Shown here: piece after piece, positions 8,962-17,946 of the stretch | Position numbering within the stretch: position 1 is the first letter of the stretch | Layout of the letters: every line of letters starts with the position of its first letter | Assembly (NCBI GenBank): GCA_003135055.1 | Contig: PLDF01000424.1 | Span: forward strand, 174-64,173 | Source of the DNA: Bryobacterales bacterium | GTDB lineage: Bacteria > Acidobacteriota > Terriglobia > Bryobacterales > Bryobacteraceae | Direction of reading: 5' to 3' | Length of the DNA: 64,000 bases | Notes under the pieces: generated by a model | What the model saw: the letters and a program-made list of their open reading frames with translations, nothing else | The model's database searches: none | Told to the model about the DNA's origin: nothing | Translations under genes and position numbers: made by a program

Positions 8962-9933
8962 TCACTTAGTGACGTAAAACTCATACGAAATCTTCCAGGT
9001 GAATGTCTCGCCGGGAGCGATCTTCATATGGATGTAAGCCTCCGGGCAGGCAGTGGTCCGGATGGACCAGTAATTAATGCGCACCAACGGCCGGTCGCAA
9101 GTCTGCCGGACGCCGGCCCCGGTCTTGGTATTCTCTTCCGAGATGTCATAATCCTTGGGATCGGCGCCATAACCGGTCAGATTGCTTTGCGCGCTATCAC
9201 GGCCCGTCAGCTCCTTGAGATACACAAACTCTTTGCCTCTGGTCTCGGCGAAGCCGTGAAGATCCTGCGTGGCGTGCACCTCAAAAGGAAATTTGATCAC
9301 GACATCCGGTCCGGTCGGTTGCGCGTCGAGCATGTAAAAGTTGTGCTCGTACACGTCCGATTCGATGGTCTTCCTGCCGGTGTTCTTCAGGCTGTGAGCC
9401 AGCACCATGGCCGGCCGTCCTTTGACCAGCTGAACCACCTTCGTGTAGCGGTAAGCGTAGCCGGAAGACGGGTCGTCCACGATTTGCGTGAACTCGACGG
9501 AATCGGACTTCTTCTTGACCGTCCACTTACCCGGGTCCGCAATCTCATAGGTCTTGAACTGCTGAAAATTCGGCTCTTCCGGTTTCTTGATAACTCCGAC
9601 GCCGATCTTCAAGAATGTACCGCCCGGCTTCGCGTCCGCATAACCCAGTCCGGCGCCGGCCGTCAGGAACTCCTCCACCGGGCCCATGATGGCATCGTGC
9701 AGCGTGGGGCTATAAGGCGCGGGATTCCAATTACCGAAGTAAGTGTGACCCTTGTACTCGAGAGAAGGCATCTGTCCCGACCAATCGAATCGAGTGGCCC
9801 GATAGTAACCCGCGTGCGCGTCGGGCAGATACAACCTGGCGCGGATCTGCCCGTTCGAAATCGCGGCTTCGGGGAAATCGGCGGCAGCGGACATCGCCGA
9901 AAGAGAGATCAGCGCAATTGCGAGCCTGCTCAT
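8962..9933 (-). CDS. Exported galactose-mutarotase-like protein
   Basis: A 323-residue protein with a signal peptide (MSRLAIALISLSAMSAAA), followed by beta-rich sequence without cysteine motifs. The pattern (SNGQIRARLYLPD near the start, VYEHNFYMLD near residue 190, APGETFTWKISYEF at the end) resembles the carbohydrate-binding mutarotase fold common in sugar loci of this phylum. Catalytic His/Glu pairs of aldose 1-epimerases cannot be placed with certainty, so the activity is left open. Its start codon overlaps the stop of the upstream enolase-superfamily gene (ATGA), so they share a transcript. Confidence 0.55.
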   Translation of the reverse strand: MSRLAIALISLSAMSAAADFPEAAISNGQIRARLYLPDAHAGYYRATRFDWSGQMPSLEYKGHTYFGNWNPAPYSPTLHDAIMGPVEEFLTAGAGLGYADAKPGGTFLKIGVGVIKKPEEPNFQQFKTYEIADPGKWTVKKKSDSVEFTQIVDDPSSGYAYRYTKVVQLVKGRPAMVLAHSLKNTGRKTIESDVYEHNFYMLDAQPTGPDVVIKFPFEVHATQDLHGFAETRGKEFVYLKELTGRDSAQSNLTGYGADPKDYDISEENTKTGAGVRQTCDRPLVRINYWSIRTTACPEAYIHMKIAPGETFTWKISYEFYVTK

Positions 9934-10637
9934 GGCTTGATCACCGTGCCGTCGAGCGTGCGGTCCGTCTTGCAGGCGCCGCCGCCCCGGATTTCCCCGA
10001 GCGGGTATTTTGCGGCGATCGCCTCATCGATCTCCAGGCCCAGTCCCGGTTTGCCGCTGTCGTACAAATATCCTTTGCGAATCTGACCGATGCCGGGGAA
10101 ACGATCGTGCGCGACCTGGGGAAAGCGGTTTTCTTCCTGAATGCCGAAGGCCGACCTGGAAAGATCGATGCAATAACTCGCCATCTGATTCACGGGGTCG
10201 TTTTCTCCGCCTTCCTGAAACGCCGTCTTCACACCGTCAATCTCGCACATGGCTACCAGCTTGCGCAACGGCGTAATGCCGCCGATCGCCGCCACGCGGC
10301 AGCGAATGAAATCGATGAGGCGGTCCTCGATCAGCGGAACTACTTCGAAGGGGTGCGAGAAGACTTCGCCGATGGCCTGCGGCGTGGAGCAGATTTGCCG
10401 GATGTTGCGGTACCAGGAAATCTGTTCCGGAGGAAGAATGTCCTCCACGAAATACATCTGCATCGGCTGCAGGCGCCGCGCCAGCTCGACCGCGTTCATC
10501 CCGTTCATTTTGGAGTGAACGTCGTTGATAGTGAGCGAAGGCAGGCCGTTGGTGCGGTTCGCGGCCTCTTGGGCGGCCGCTTCGGGAACCAGCGGCGCAG
10601 CGGCAAGAGCCGTTTGGATGAGTTGTCTTCGATTCAT
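9930..10637 (-). CDS. Truncated enolase-superfamily protein (mannonate-dehydratase relative)
   Basis: The 235 residues begin with a Tat/Sec-like leader (MNRRQLIQTALAAA), then after about 38 residues jump straight into the second half of a ManD-type barrel: DVH (Asp39, His41), FVED (Glu65) and IGEVF (Glu91). These are the three metal ligands plus the companion His. The later family motifs RLIDFIRCRVAAIGG and PGLGLEIDEAIAAKYP are also present. The ~180-residue capping domain and first barrel strands of normal family members (about 400 residues) are missing, with no frameshift. It is therefore an in-frame internal deletion and probably not a working dehydratase. Start 10637 was chosen over 10682 because it opens the leader. 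Confidence 0.7.
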   Translation of the reverse strand: MNRRQLIQTALAAAPLVPEAAAQEAANRTNGLPSLTINDVHSKMNGMNAVELARRLQPMQMYFVEDILPPEQISWYRNIRQICSTPQAIGEVFSHPFEVVPLIEDRLIDFIRCRVAAIGGITPLRKLVAMCEIDGVKTAFQEGGENDPVNQMASYCIDLSRSAFGIQEENRFPQVAHDRFPGIGQIRKGYLYDSGKPGLGLEIDEAIAAKYPLGEIRGGGACKTDRTLDGTVIKP

Positions 10638-10672
10638 ATAATCCCAGTCATAAAGGAAGCGCTGGCTTAGCC

Positions 10673-11275
10673 TTAGCGACAATACCGTTCACTTAACGCA
10701 CGCGGATTAAGCGGATTAAATCGTTTGCCTGTCTTCGCGTTTAGGGAATAAAGCTTGCCGTCGCTCGATCCGAATACAATCTGTGGGGGCCTCGCCCCGT
10801 CACCGGGCCAGTATTCGACGCCCCGCGTCGATGGACTGCCAGAGGGAAGTTGGAAAACCCACAACTCCTGGCCGGTGGTTGGGTCCAGCGCAACGGCCCT
10901 GCCATACGGCGATGAAATGTACATTATGCCATTGATGACCAGAGGCGTAGTTTCGCCGGGCGAGAAGCCAGATCCACCACCCCTTCCGCCGCCCCTTCCC
11001 CTTCCGCCTCCCCCGCCGTCCCGCCCTGGAGTCGCGGCTGCTCCTTGGGGCTTCATGTGATAAATTCAGGCGACTTTCAGTTGGTCAACATTCGCCGGCG
11101 TAATCTGCTTCAAGGGTGAGAAGCGCATTCCGCCGGGATCATGGCCATAGGTTGGCCACTCCTTCGGGTCACCCTTCGCTCCCGATTGAGCGAAAGCCAC
11201 ATACCCTCCGAATGCCACAGCCAGACCGGCGGAGGCGAGCATAACACCCGTGAGCCGCGTCCTTCCAATATTCAT
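10673..11275 (-). pseudogene. Broken PQQ-dependent dehydrogenase (5' part only)
   Basis: The N-terminal third of a quinoprotein closely resembling the intact gene at 22101: signal peptide, EWPTYGHDPGGMRFSPLKQIT, then VDQLKVA followed by TGA (11066-11068). The next codons in the same frame read IYHMKP, where relatives have WTYHMKP, so one Trp codon became a stop. After a Gly/Arg-rich insert and one beta-propeller blade (ALDPTTGQELWVF) the similarity ends near residue 195 and the reading frame soon stops. Both the nonsense codon and the lost 3' two-thirds mark it as dead. A decayed 3' end of the same family sits at 24220. Confidence 0.85.
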
Positions 11276-11451
11276 CTTTATCCTTACCCTTCCCTCGAAC
11301 GCAGAACGCCTTCTCGGACAACCGGAACGGGAACAAGAAAGACGAGCAACCCTGCATCCGGTGTTAGCTCAAATATTGGGCAAAATCCGCCATCTGTGGT
11401 GGCGAGTAATGCGGCGGAAAAGTTTCGCTTTGGCCGCGATGTCATAGGAAG

Positions 11452-11482
11452 TTACCGTATCGTTACGTTACGCGACGGTAAA
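11452..11482. promoter_or_regulatory. Putative operator, CNGTWAC family (site A)
   Basis: TTACCGT (11452-11458) and ACGGTAA (11475-11481) form an inverted pair around CGTTACGTTACG. The heptamers match the CNGTWAC motif found upstream of the neighbouring sugar genes. It lies about 180 bp upstream of the dead PQQ gene and behind the ThuA gene. Binding is inferred, not shown. Confidence 0.4.
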
Positions 11483-11494
11483 ACAACGGCAAGA

Positions 11495-12334
11495 TCAATC
11501 CCGCCGCCGGGCTGCCGCGGGCGACCGAGCTTCGTTCTTCGACGGCGCTGAGCCATGCGTCACCCATCGGATCGCCTCCAAATACATCCCCTGAACGTCC
11601 TTGCGGTCCCACACTGCGTCGTCATGGCCGATCTGGGAAACAAACACACGACCTTTGCCATAGCGTTTCGTCCATGCGATAGGAACGCCGGTTTCCGATT
11701 TTGCGAGGATGTGCGTGTTTTCCGGATGCTCTATTGAAATGTGAAAAAACCTGTCTCTAATTCTGAATGATGGAGTAAACAGGCGCATCCCGGGAAAATC
11801 AGACGCCAACACCAGAACGTCTTGGTTTTCACTTTCTCCCGGCGGTTCGATGCCGGTTGCTCCGATCAGTTCCTTGTAGGCTAGCCAGGAGCCGAACGAA
11901 GAAATGGCGGAGTGAACTACGACCAGGCCCTTGCCGTCGTCCCGAACGAAGGACAACAAGTCCATTTTTTGTTGCGTCGTCAACTTCGGCTCGCCGCTGG
12001 TAAACAGCAGAACGGCGTCGAAGTCGAGCAAGTTCCTGTAGAAGGTGAGCGTCCCGTTGAGGGTCGACACGGCCTGCTTCGTCACGAGTTGCGTATCCGT
12101 ACGGATCAACGTGTCGAACAGTCCGGCGCGAAGCCCCAGGGTTTCAATAGTTACTAGCGCATGCGAAACGGAATCGTGCTGATCGCCCGCAGTGGAAACG
12201 TCCCCGAGGGCAAGAATCAGTTTCGCAGGCTGCCCCGACACGCGCTCGGTCGACGTGTCCGGACGAATGGATTTTTGCTGCTGGGAAGACAGCAGCAGCG
12301 CCGCTAGAGGAAGCAACACAACTGTAGATTTCAT
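11495..12334 (-). CDS. ThuA-like domain protein 1 (exported)
   Basis: A 279-residue protein with a signal peptide (MKSTVVLLPLAALLLSS) and a ThuA-like glutamine-amidotransferase-fold domain: KLILALGDVSTAGDQHDSVS, DFDAVLLFTSGE, GKGLVVVHSAI, and RYGKGRVFVSQIGHDD near the C-terminus. ThuA domains in soil bacteria accompany sugar-utilisation loci; the reaction is unknown. It is a tandem paralogue of the next gene, 25 bp apart on the same strand. Start 12334 was preferred to 12355 because it begins the signal peptide. Confidence 0.85.
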   Translation of the reverse strand: MKSTVVLLPLAALLLSSQQQKSIRPDTSTERVSGQPAKLILALGDVSTAGDQHDSVSHALVTIETLGLRAGLFDTLIRTDTQLVTKQAVSTLNGTLTFYRNLLDFDAVLLFTSGEPKLTTQQKMDLLSFVRDDGKGLVVVHSAISSFGSWLAYKELIGATGIEPPGESENQDVLVLASDFPGMRLFTPSFRIRDRFFHISIEHPENTHILAKSETGVPIAWTKRYGKGRVFVSQIGHDDAVWDRKDVQGMYLEAIRWVTHGSAPSKNEARSPAAARRRD

Positions 12335-12359
12335 TGGATGAGGGCCGAAACCCATTGGA

Positions 12360-13199
12360 TCATTGGGCCGGCAAAGGCCGTGGCGTCACGTCCGCATCCA
12401 CCATTCCCATTGCCCACTTTAGTGCACCCAGATACATCGACTGCGCGTCCTTTCGGTCCCACACCTCCGGGCGGTGTCCGAACGAAGAGTAGAATACTCT
12501 GCCTTTGCCGTACTGTCTTGCCCATGCCACGGCAAAGTCCTTGTCGGTGCGATGCACGCGTTTATTGCCGAGATCCAGTTTGCTCGCGTCCAGGCGAGCC
12601 AGCACTCGCACCTTATCCCTCGAAAAACTCTTGAACTGGTATACTTCATCGTTGATGTTGAACTGCGGACCAAAAGCCGCCATTCCAGGAAAGGCACGGT
12701 CTTCCACAATCACGGGAGCGTCGAACAGTTCCCACGGGTGGTCGTCAAAGCGCCCCCCGATCATCTCGCCGAATTCGTCCCAATCAAAAAAGATGTTGTT
12801 GCCCGTGTGGGCGGCGACGAATCCCTTTCCATCCTCGTGAACGAAGGCTAACAGATCCGCCTTCTGCTCGCTGGTCATCGGCGGTTCTCCGATGGAGAAG
12901 AAAAAGATAGCGTCGAAGTCATTGAGATTGCGAATGCCCGGTACAGCGAAAGGCTGCCTGGTGATCAGTTGCGTATCGGTGCGGATCCACGTATCGTAAA
13001 GTCCGGTTTCGCGGCCCAGACGCTCAATGGTCGCCAGGGCGTGCGTCACGGAACTGTGCTGGTAAGTCCTGGTACTGACGTCCCCGATCGCCAGTACTCG
13101 CCGACGGTGCGGCGCCAGCGGCGCTTGGGAATTCGAAACTGCGGTCAGCCCAAGGCAGAAAGCCAAAAGACGTCCGGCGCGGCGGTTGCAGAGATACAC
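12360..13199 (-). CDS. ThuA-like domain protein 2 (exported)
   Basis: A 279-residue paralogue of the downstream gene, with a hydrophobic N-terminus (about residues 9-24) and the same landmarks: RRVLAIGDVSTRTYQHSSVT, DFDAIFFFSIGEPP, GKGFVAAHTGNN, and QYGKGRVFYSSFGHRPE. It is first in a two-gene unit, divergent from the Gfo/Idh gene, and the shared promoter region holds three CNGTWAC sites. The tandem pair probably arose by duplication followed by strong divergence. Substrate unknown. Confidence 0.85.
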   Translation of the reverse strand: MYLCNRRAGRLLAFCLGLTAVSNSQAPLAPHRRRVLAIGDVSTRTYQHSSVTHALATIERLGRETGLYDTWIRTDTQLITRQPFAVPGIRNLNDFDAIFFFSIGEPPMTSEQKADLLAFVHEDGKGFVAAHTGNNIFFDWDEFGEMIGGRFDDHPWELFDAPVIVEDRAFPGMAAFGPQFNINDEVYQFKSFSRDKVRVLARLDASKLDLGNKRVHRTDKDFAVAWARQYGKGRVFYSSFGHRPEVWDRKDAQSMYLGALKWAMGMVDADVTPRPLPAQ

Positions 13200-13219
13200 C
13201 TGGAAGATGTCCGCCTAAA

Positions 13220-13305
13220 CTGTAACAGCATTTGCCGCGAATGGCGAAGCTGCTGAGGCGCGATTGGGCGCGATCGCCGCAGCTTTACGGTAACCGCACT
13301 GTTAC
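13220..13305. promoter_or_regulatory. Putative operators in divergent promoter region (site B)
   Basis: CTGTAAC (13220-13226), CGGTAAC (13288-13294) and CTGTTAC (13299-13305) lie between the divergent ThuA and Gfo/Idh genes. The last two start exactly 11 bp apart, about one helical turn. Each also reads as a near-palindrome (CTGTAACAG, CGGTAACCG, CTGTTACAG). Confidence 0.5.
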
Positions 13306-13358
13306 AGGGCGAAGCTTAGCGTCTTTCCTGCAGCGGCCAGCGCTAGACTTCAAATGCG

Positions 13359-14582
13359 ATGAATCGCCGGGCATTTCTTGCGGGCAGTGTGGGAGCCCTT
13401 GCGGCCGCCCCGCCACCACCCTCCGATCAGATCGTTGTGGGCGTCGTCGGCGCCGGTTTTCGCGGAATGCAGCTTATTCACGCGTGTCTCGATCAACCCT
13501 CCATTCGCATTGGCGCGGTCTGCGAGACATATGAACCGCGGATGTTTGGTGCGGGGGCCATCACTCGCGCTCGCGGCCATAAGACCCGTTACTATCGAAT
13601 CTATCAGGACCTTGTCGAGGATCGCGACTTGGACGCCGTGATCGTTGCGACGCCCGATTTTTCGCACCACACGATCACGATGGAAGCCCTGAAGGCCGGC
13701 AAGCACGTCTACGTGGAGCAACCATTGTGCCTCTCCTGGCAGCAAGGGGTCGAACTCTTGAACGCGGAGCGCGAATTCTCTCGAGTAGTCCAAGTTGGCT
13801 CCCAGCGGCGCAGCAGTCCGATTTATATCGAGGCAGCAAGGCGAATTTCCGCCGGTGCGCTGGGCCGCGTGCAGATGGGCCGATCCTATTGCGTCTCCAA
13901 CTCTTTGCGGCCGGGCGTCCTGAAACGGGGAGGCGTCAAATTACCGGAACCGCTAAACTTTTTCGATTGGCAGGCAGGCGCGGCGGAGAGAGTACCCTTC
14001 AGCGTGGATCGATTCCTGAACTGGCGGTACTATTCCGAATACGGAGGGGGTGCTGTCGCCGATCTTGGTTGCCGCGTGATCGATGGCATTCACATGCTGA
14101 CGGGCGCTAATTTTCCGGCTACAGTCAAAGCCAGCGGCATCCCCGCAAGTGCGGAAGGATTCGATACCGTCGAGCGGGCGGCCATCACAGTTGAATACCC
14201 CGGCGGCCAATTAGTCACGCTGTCGCTCAATGCGGGGGCGACAATCTATAGGGAAGATCGTTGGGAGCTGACATCCATCGACTGTGAAGCCGGTCGCGCA
14301 GAGATTACACCCCGCGAATACACAGACTGGAAGATGTCCACAAGCGGAAAAGCAGGCCTCACCGTACCGTCCTGGCAGCGCCGTATCGCAAACGCTTCAG
14401 ACGTCGCCACTCGTGCGCACATCGCCAATTTTCTCAACGCCGTCCGGGGTAAAGAATCCGCGCACGCGCCGGTTAGCGCCGCCTTTGGTGGAACCTTGGT
14501 CTGCCAGATGGCCAATCTGTCCATCCGCACCGGCCGCACCGCCCACTGGAACTCGACAGACCAACGGGTGGAAATTTCTTAA
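13359..14582 (+). CDS. Tat-exported Gfo/Idh/MocA oxidoreductase
   Basis: A 407-residue NAD(P)-dependent sugar oxidoreductase. The Tat-like leader is MNRRAFLAGSVGALAAA. The Rossmann motif is VGVVGAGFRG (about residues 29-38). The usual active-site EKP triad is EQP here (AGKHVYVEQPLCLS), so the catalytic lysine is replaced by Gln. The C-terminal beta-sheet domain is complete. Acidobacteria export many such enzymes with the cofactor bound. The EKP to EQP change may alter or abolish dehydrogenase activity. It is divergent from the ThuA pair. Confidence 0.85.
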   Translation: MNRRAFLAGSVGALAAAPPPPSDQIVVGVVGAGFRGMQLIHACLDQPSIRIGAVCETYEPRMFGAGAITRARGHKTRYYRIYQDLVEDRDLDAVIVATPDFSHHTITMEALKAGKHVYVEQPLCLSWQQGVELLNAEREFSRVVQVGSQRRSSPIYIEAARRISAGALGRVQMGRSYCVSNSLRPGVLKRGGVKLPEPLNFFDWQAGAAERVPFSVDRFLNWRYYSEYGGGAVADLGCRVIDGIHMLTGANFPATVKASGIPASAEGFDTVERAAITVEYPGGQLVTLSLNAGATIYREDRWELTSIDCEAGRAEITPREYTDWKMSTSGKAGLTVPSWQRRIANASDVATRAHIANFLNAVRGKESAHAPVSAAFGGTLVCQMANLSIRTGRTAHWNSTDQRVEIS

Positions 14583-14583
14583 G

Positions 14584-15984
14584 TCAGAACGCCTCGCTGT
14601 TATAAAACTCGCCGAACAATTCCTCATCCGATGGCCGGTCTTCCGGAATCGGACGGCTCACCCAAGTCACGTTCATATAGTGCTTAAGCGAGACGTTCTC
14701 ATTGGTGCTGTTACCACCCCAGATTCCACATCCCATGCTTGATGTCATTGGCATGCCGTTGGTGAATGTTCCCGCATTCGAAGCGGATTGGGGTTGGCGA
14801 ACCATAATGCGGCTGACCGGCGCAACCAACGCTAGTTGGTGGACGTGTTCGTCGTTATAAGAATAAATGCCGCAAGAATGTCCTTTTCCCCCGGTCTCGA
14901 AGACTTGCCTTACCATGTCGAGTGCCTGATTCCAGCCGGCGTACTTGAAGATCGCGACCACAATGCCGAGTTTCTCTGTCGAGAAGAGGTATTGCTTGCC
15001 AATATGCTCCTCCGGAACAACAAGAAACGTTTTGCCGGCCGGAATGGAAAAACCCGCCAGTTTGGACACTGCTTCGGCGGAGCGGGCGATAGTCGCCGGC
15101 GTACGATGTCCTTCCGCATCCCAATAGGCAGCCTGCAACAACGCCTTTTCCTTCTCGTTGACCACATAGCCGCCTTCCTTTTGAAGTTGAGCAAGGAAAG
15201 CATCGTAAATAGAGCTATCCACCAGAAGATTGCCATCGGCCGAACAGCCGGAGCCGTTATCGTTGGTCTTGCTGATGCGAGTATTCCTGGCGGCGCCTTC
15301 GACGTCGGCGGTCTCGTCGATCACCATGGTGGCATTGCCTGCGCCCACTCCAAAGGCCGGCTTGCCGGAACTGTATGCTGCACGGACCATGGCCGGGCCC
15401 CCGGTCGCCATGGTTACATCGCAAATGGCCATCATTTCCTGAGCCAACGGAATACTGGGCGCTTCCACGCATTGCAGAACGTCCTCGGGCGCTCCCAGTT
15501 TCTTGAGCGCGGCGCGCATCACGCGGACAGTCTCATTCGTGGTCTTCCTGCTTGCAGGATGCGGGCAGAAGATGACCGCGTCCTTGCATTTGATGGCATA
15601 GATAGCCATTCCCGCAGGGGTGACGTACGGGCTGGTAACGGGAATCAGCGCCGCTACAACGCCGGCGGGCTTCGCATACTTGACTATGCCCTTCTCAGGA
15701 ATCTCCTCAATCGCGCCCATGCTTTTCTGCCGCAGCGCATCGCGCAGAATGCCCAGCACCTTCGCGCGCCGGGTTGGAGCTCTTCCGCCCATTCCGCTTT
15801 CGTCCACGCTCATATTGGCCAGGCGAGTCGCCGTGTCCATGTTTGCCGTGGCCCACGCGACTGCACGGCAAAGCCGGTCGACGCGCTCCTGGCCGTAGCC
15901 TTCGATCTCTTGCATGGCGGCGCGGGCATTGCGCAACAGCTCGCCGGCGGCCTGCCTCTCTTGTTCCGTAATTGGTCGTGCCAT
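14584..15984 (-). CDS. CoA-acylating aldehyde dehydrogenase family protein
   Basis: A 466-residue member of the ALDH superfamily branch that converts aldehydes to acyl-CoA (EutE/PduP, SucD, sulfoacetaldehyde dehydrogenase SauS). The catalytic cysteine is near residue 247 in [12 protein letters not shown]. The cofactor-binding stretch is [11 protein letters not shown], and the C-terminus is Gly/Asn-rich ([20 protein letters not shown]). ATG 15984 was chosen because GGAG lies six bases upstream; the upstream in-frame extension to 16110 looks non-coding. Which aldehyde it uses is unknown; the tail recalls SauS, but no taurine genes are nearby. Confidence 0.8.
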   Translation of the reverse strand: MARPITEQERQAAGELLRNARAAMQEIEGYGQERVDRLCRAVAWATANMDTATRLANMSVDESGMGGRAPTRRAKVLGILRDALRQKSMGAIEEIPEKGIVKYAKPAGVVAALIPVTSPYVTPAGMAIYAIKCKDAVIFCPHPASRKTTNETVRVMRAALKKLGAPEDVLQCVEAPSIPLAQEMMAICDVTMATGGPAMVRAAYSSGKPAFGVGAGNATMVIDETADVEGAARNTRISKTNDNGSGCSADGNLLVDSSIYDAFLAQLQKEGGYVVNEKEKALLQAAYWDAEGHRTPATIARSAEAVSKLAGFSIPAGKTFLVVPEEHIGKQYLFSTEKLGIVVAIFKYAGWNQALDMVRQVFETGGKGHSCGIYSYNDEHVHQLALVAPVSRIMVRQPQSASNAGTFTNGMPMTSSMGCGIWGGNSTNENVSLKHYMNVTWVSRPIPEDRPSDEELFGEFYNSEAF

Positions 15985-16169
15985 CTTGGTCTCCGGCCCT
16001 GCAGGCCTTTTCAGAATCGCGTTCGCGGATTGAATCGTCGCCCTCGACTGCGCCGCCGTCGTACCGTAGAATCGCCAGTCCGGGCGATCGCCGTGCGCCA
16101 GCGTTCGCAATACCTTAATTATTATCGCCGCCTTAATGCGCTATGGCTATGCCACGGGGAGCGTCTTAA

Positions 16170-16187
16170 CCGTAACACTACCGTAAG
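16170..16187. promoter_or_regulatory. Putative operator, direct repeat (site C)
   Basis: CCGTAAC (16170-16176), ACTA, CCGTAAG (16181-16187): a direct repeat with 11-bp period between the divergently oriented aldehyde dehydrogenase and the PckG remnant/FAD oxidase. The 7+4 spacing resembles sites of OmpR/PhoB-type regulators; the regulator is not in this window. Confidence 0.5.
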
Positions 16188-16261
16188 AAGTTGCCTCTTG
16201 ATGAGTTCGGATGATAGCCTTATGAACGATTTCCAGTTTTCATTGATCAAGGAGCCGTCGC

Positions 16262-16420
16262 CAAGGCCGCGCGGTAGCCAAGACGGTAGCCAAGGAAGCG
16301 CCCATTGGCTGGATGCCACGCTACGAGGACATCGACTGGAACGGCCTCGATGTCCCGCGGGATAAGTTCGAAGAGTTGCAGAGTGTCGACCGAGTTGCGT
16401 GGCGCAACGAGCCGGCATAG
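16262..16420 (+). pseudogene. Remnant resembling the C-terminus of GTP-dependent PEP carboxykinase
   Basis: One frame reads [19 protein letters not shown], then [19 protein letters not shown], and a TAG at 16418. The order (x)PIGW-PRYED-DW-GL followed by FEEL-VDR-AW matches my recollection of the tail of bacterial PckG. About 50 residues survive, with no start and no body. The match would need a search to confirm; the coding character itself is clear. Confidence 0.5.
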
Positions 16421-16441
16421 CAATACCCTGGCCTCGAAGAT

Positions 16442-17440
16442 ATGAAAACGGTCATTATTGCCGGGGCGGGTATTATCGGCCTCGCATCGGCATGGAGGCT
16501 GGCGCAACGTGGCTGGCGTGTCAGCGTTTTTGATGCTAAAGGAGCGGCCGGAGAGGCCAGTTGGGCCGGCGCCGGAATGCTGGCGCCGGGCGGTGAGGTA
16601 GATTCCGATGTCGCGTTGGCGAAGATGGCTCTGCGGAGTCTCGGGATGTATCCCGAATTCGTGCGCGAGCTTGAAGAGGAGTCGGGTCTCGCCGTTGAAT
16701 ATCGGAAGCACGGCGCCATCGAAGTGGCAATGGACGATGCTTGCGCCGAGGCATTGACGCAGAAAGCCGTGCGGCAGTTCGCCATGGGTATCGCTTCGGA
16801 GCCTTGCCGCTATTGCGGTTGGGAGGCACGGTTTTATCCCGACGATGCCATAGTGGATCCACGCACTGTCACCGCCGCACTACTGACCGTCTGCAGGCGG
16901 AGGGGAATCGAGATTCGCGAGCACGAGCCTGTGACTGAAGTACTGGAAAATGGTTCTGGCATCCGCACGGTGCGTAACGAGTATCGTTCCGATCGGGTAT
17001 TGATCGCCGCCGGAGCCTGGAGCGCCGCACTGTTGCCCGGATTGCCCCGCGTATTTCCCGTTCGAGGCCATCTGTTGTGTTTCCAAATGGAGCCGGGATT
17101 ATTGACGACGATCGTGCGCAGTGGGCATACCTACCTGCTGCAGCGCGAATCGGGAGCGTTGATTGCGGGGAGTTCCATGGAAGACGCCGGCTTCGACCGC
17201 ATGGTGAATGCTGCCATAGCCGAAGACATTCACAAACGCGCGGCCAAATTGCTTCCGGCCCTGGCTCGCACGAAGCCGATCGATCAGTGGAACGGGTTGC
17301 GTCCGGCAACGGATGTCGGCCCGGTATTGGGGCAGTTTGGCGATACCTCGGTTTGGACCGCATATGGGCACTTTCGGAACGGGATATTGTTAGCGCCGGA
17401 TACTGCGCAGACCATCGCCGATCAATTCGGAGCCGCATAA
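16442..17440 (+). CDS. FAD-dependent amino-acid oxidase, ThiO/glycine-oxidase type
   Basis: A 332-residue DAO-fold flavoprotein. The FAD-binding GxGxxG is at the extreme N-terminus (VIIAGAGIIGLASAWRLA), and a second Gly-rich cluster follows (GEASWAGAGML), as in glycine oxidase ThiO. The C-terminal motif is WNGLRPATDVGPVLG. Soluble and cytoplasmic (no signal). Glycine oxidase feeds thiazole synthesis, but no thi genes adjoin it, so a role in oxidising another amine or amino acid from this catabolic locus is as likely. It has its own upstream region with CNGTWAC site C. Confidence 0.8.
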   Translation: MKTVIIAGAGIIGLASAWRLAQRGWRVSVFDAKGAAGEASWAGAGMLAPGGEVDSDVALAKMALRSLGMYPEFVRELEEESGLAVEYRKHGAIEVAMDDACAEALTQKAVRQFAMGIASEPCRYCGWEARFYPDDAIVDPRTVTAALLTVCRRRGIEIREHEPVTEVLENGSGIRTVRNEYRSDRVLIAAGAWSAALLPGLPRVFPVRGHLLCFQMEPGLLTTIVRSGHTYLLQRESGALIAGSSMEDAGFDRMVNAAIAEDIHKRAAKLLPALARTKPIDQWNGLRPATDVGPVLGQFGDTSVWTAYGHFRNGILLAPDTAQTIADQFGAA

Positions 17441-17709
17441 TTTAGCAGCCTTCTTGCACGAACGCCGTTTCCGAATCGTCGATCGCGGCGATTTGGATAG
17501 TGCTCTCCGCACTGCGCTCAGTGACGCTCCAATCAAGGGCATCAGCTCGTTAGTAAGCGGCCAAGAATGAGCTGGCGACTGGGACGCATTTGGCGTCCAG
17601 CGCAACGCAATTAACCAAGGTTCGTGACGATATCGGCAGTTTTTAAGCTTTTTTGACCCCTCCGCTGGAGGGCCACGCCGCGCAGCCGGATGAAGCAGCT
17701 TGAGCGCCG

Positions 17710-17895
17710 ACCATCGTTCTTCCCACCGCCGCCGGTCGCGAAATCCGCCTGCGCCGCATTACCGACCCGACGGCAGAGCAAAAAGCCTTGCTCCGGCAAC
17801 TTGGCCTTAGTCTGCCGGATCGTCTGCAATTTCCTCGCGAATGTAGTGCAGACTCGGCGATTTTCGGAACCTATTTTCAATGGTTTAGGCTTTGA
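17710..17895 (+). mobile_element. Remnant of an IS1634-family transposase (3' end)
   Basis: One frame reads TIVLPTAAGREIRLRRIT, then DPTAEQKALLRQLGLSLPDR, after which a shift of frame gives LANVVQTR. The sequence of an R-x-R element, P-x-x-EQ-x-LL-LGL-LP and finally NVV-T is the C-terminal signature of IS1634-type DDE transposases. The rest of the element and both ends are missing. The remaining sequence of 17441-18066 shows no other gene. Confidence 0.55.
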
Positions 17896-17946
17896 CCGGT
17901 TTGGTGACGAACCTTGTGTACGCGTTCGTTCCAACCGGGCGTTTTA

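Noticed and set aside
14836-16365. Plus-strand open frame of about 509 codons opposite the aldehyde dehydrogenase
   Set aside because: Mirror of a well-supported minus-strand gene; composition is unnatural and it runs into the PckG-like remnant in a different frame.
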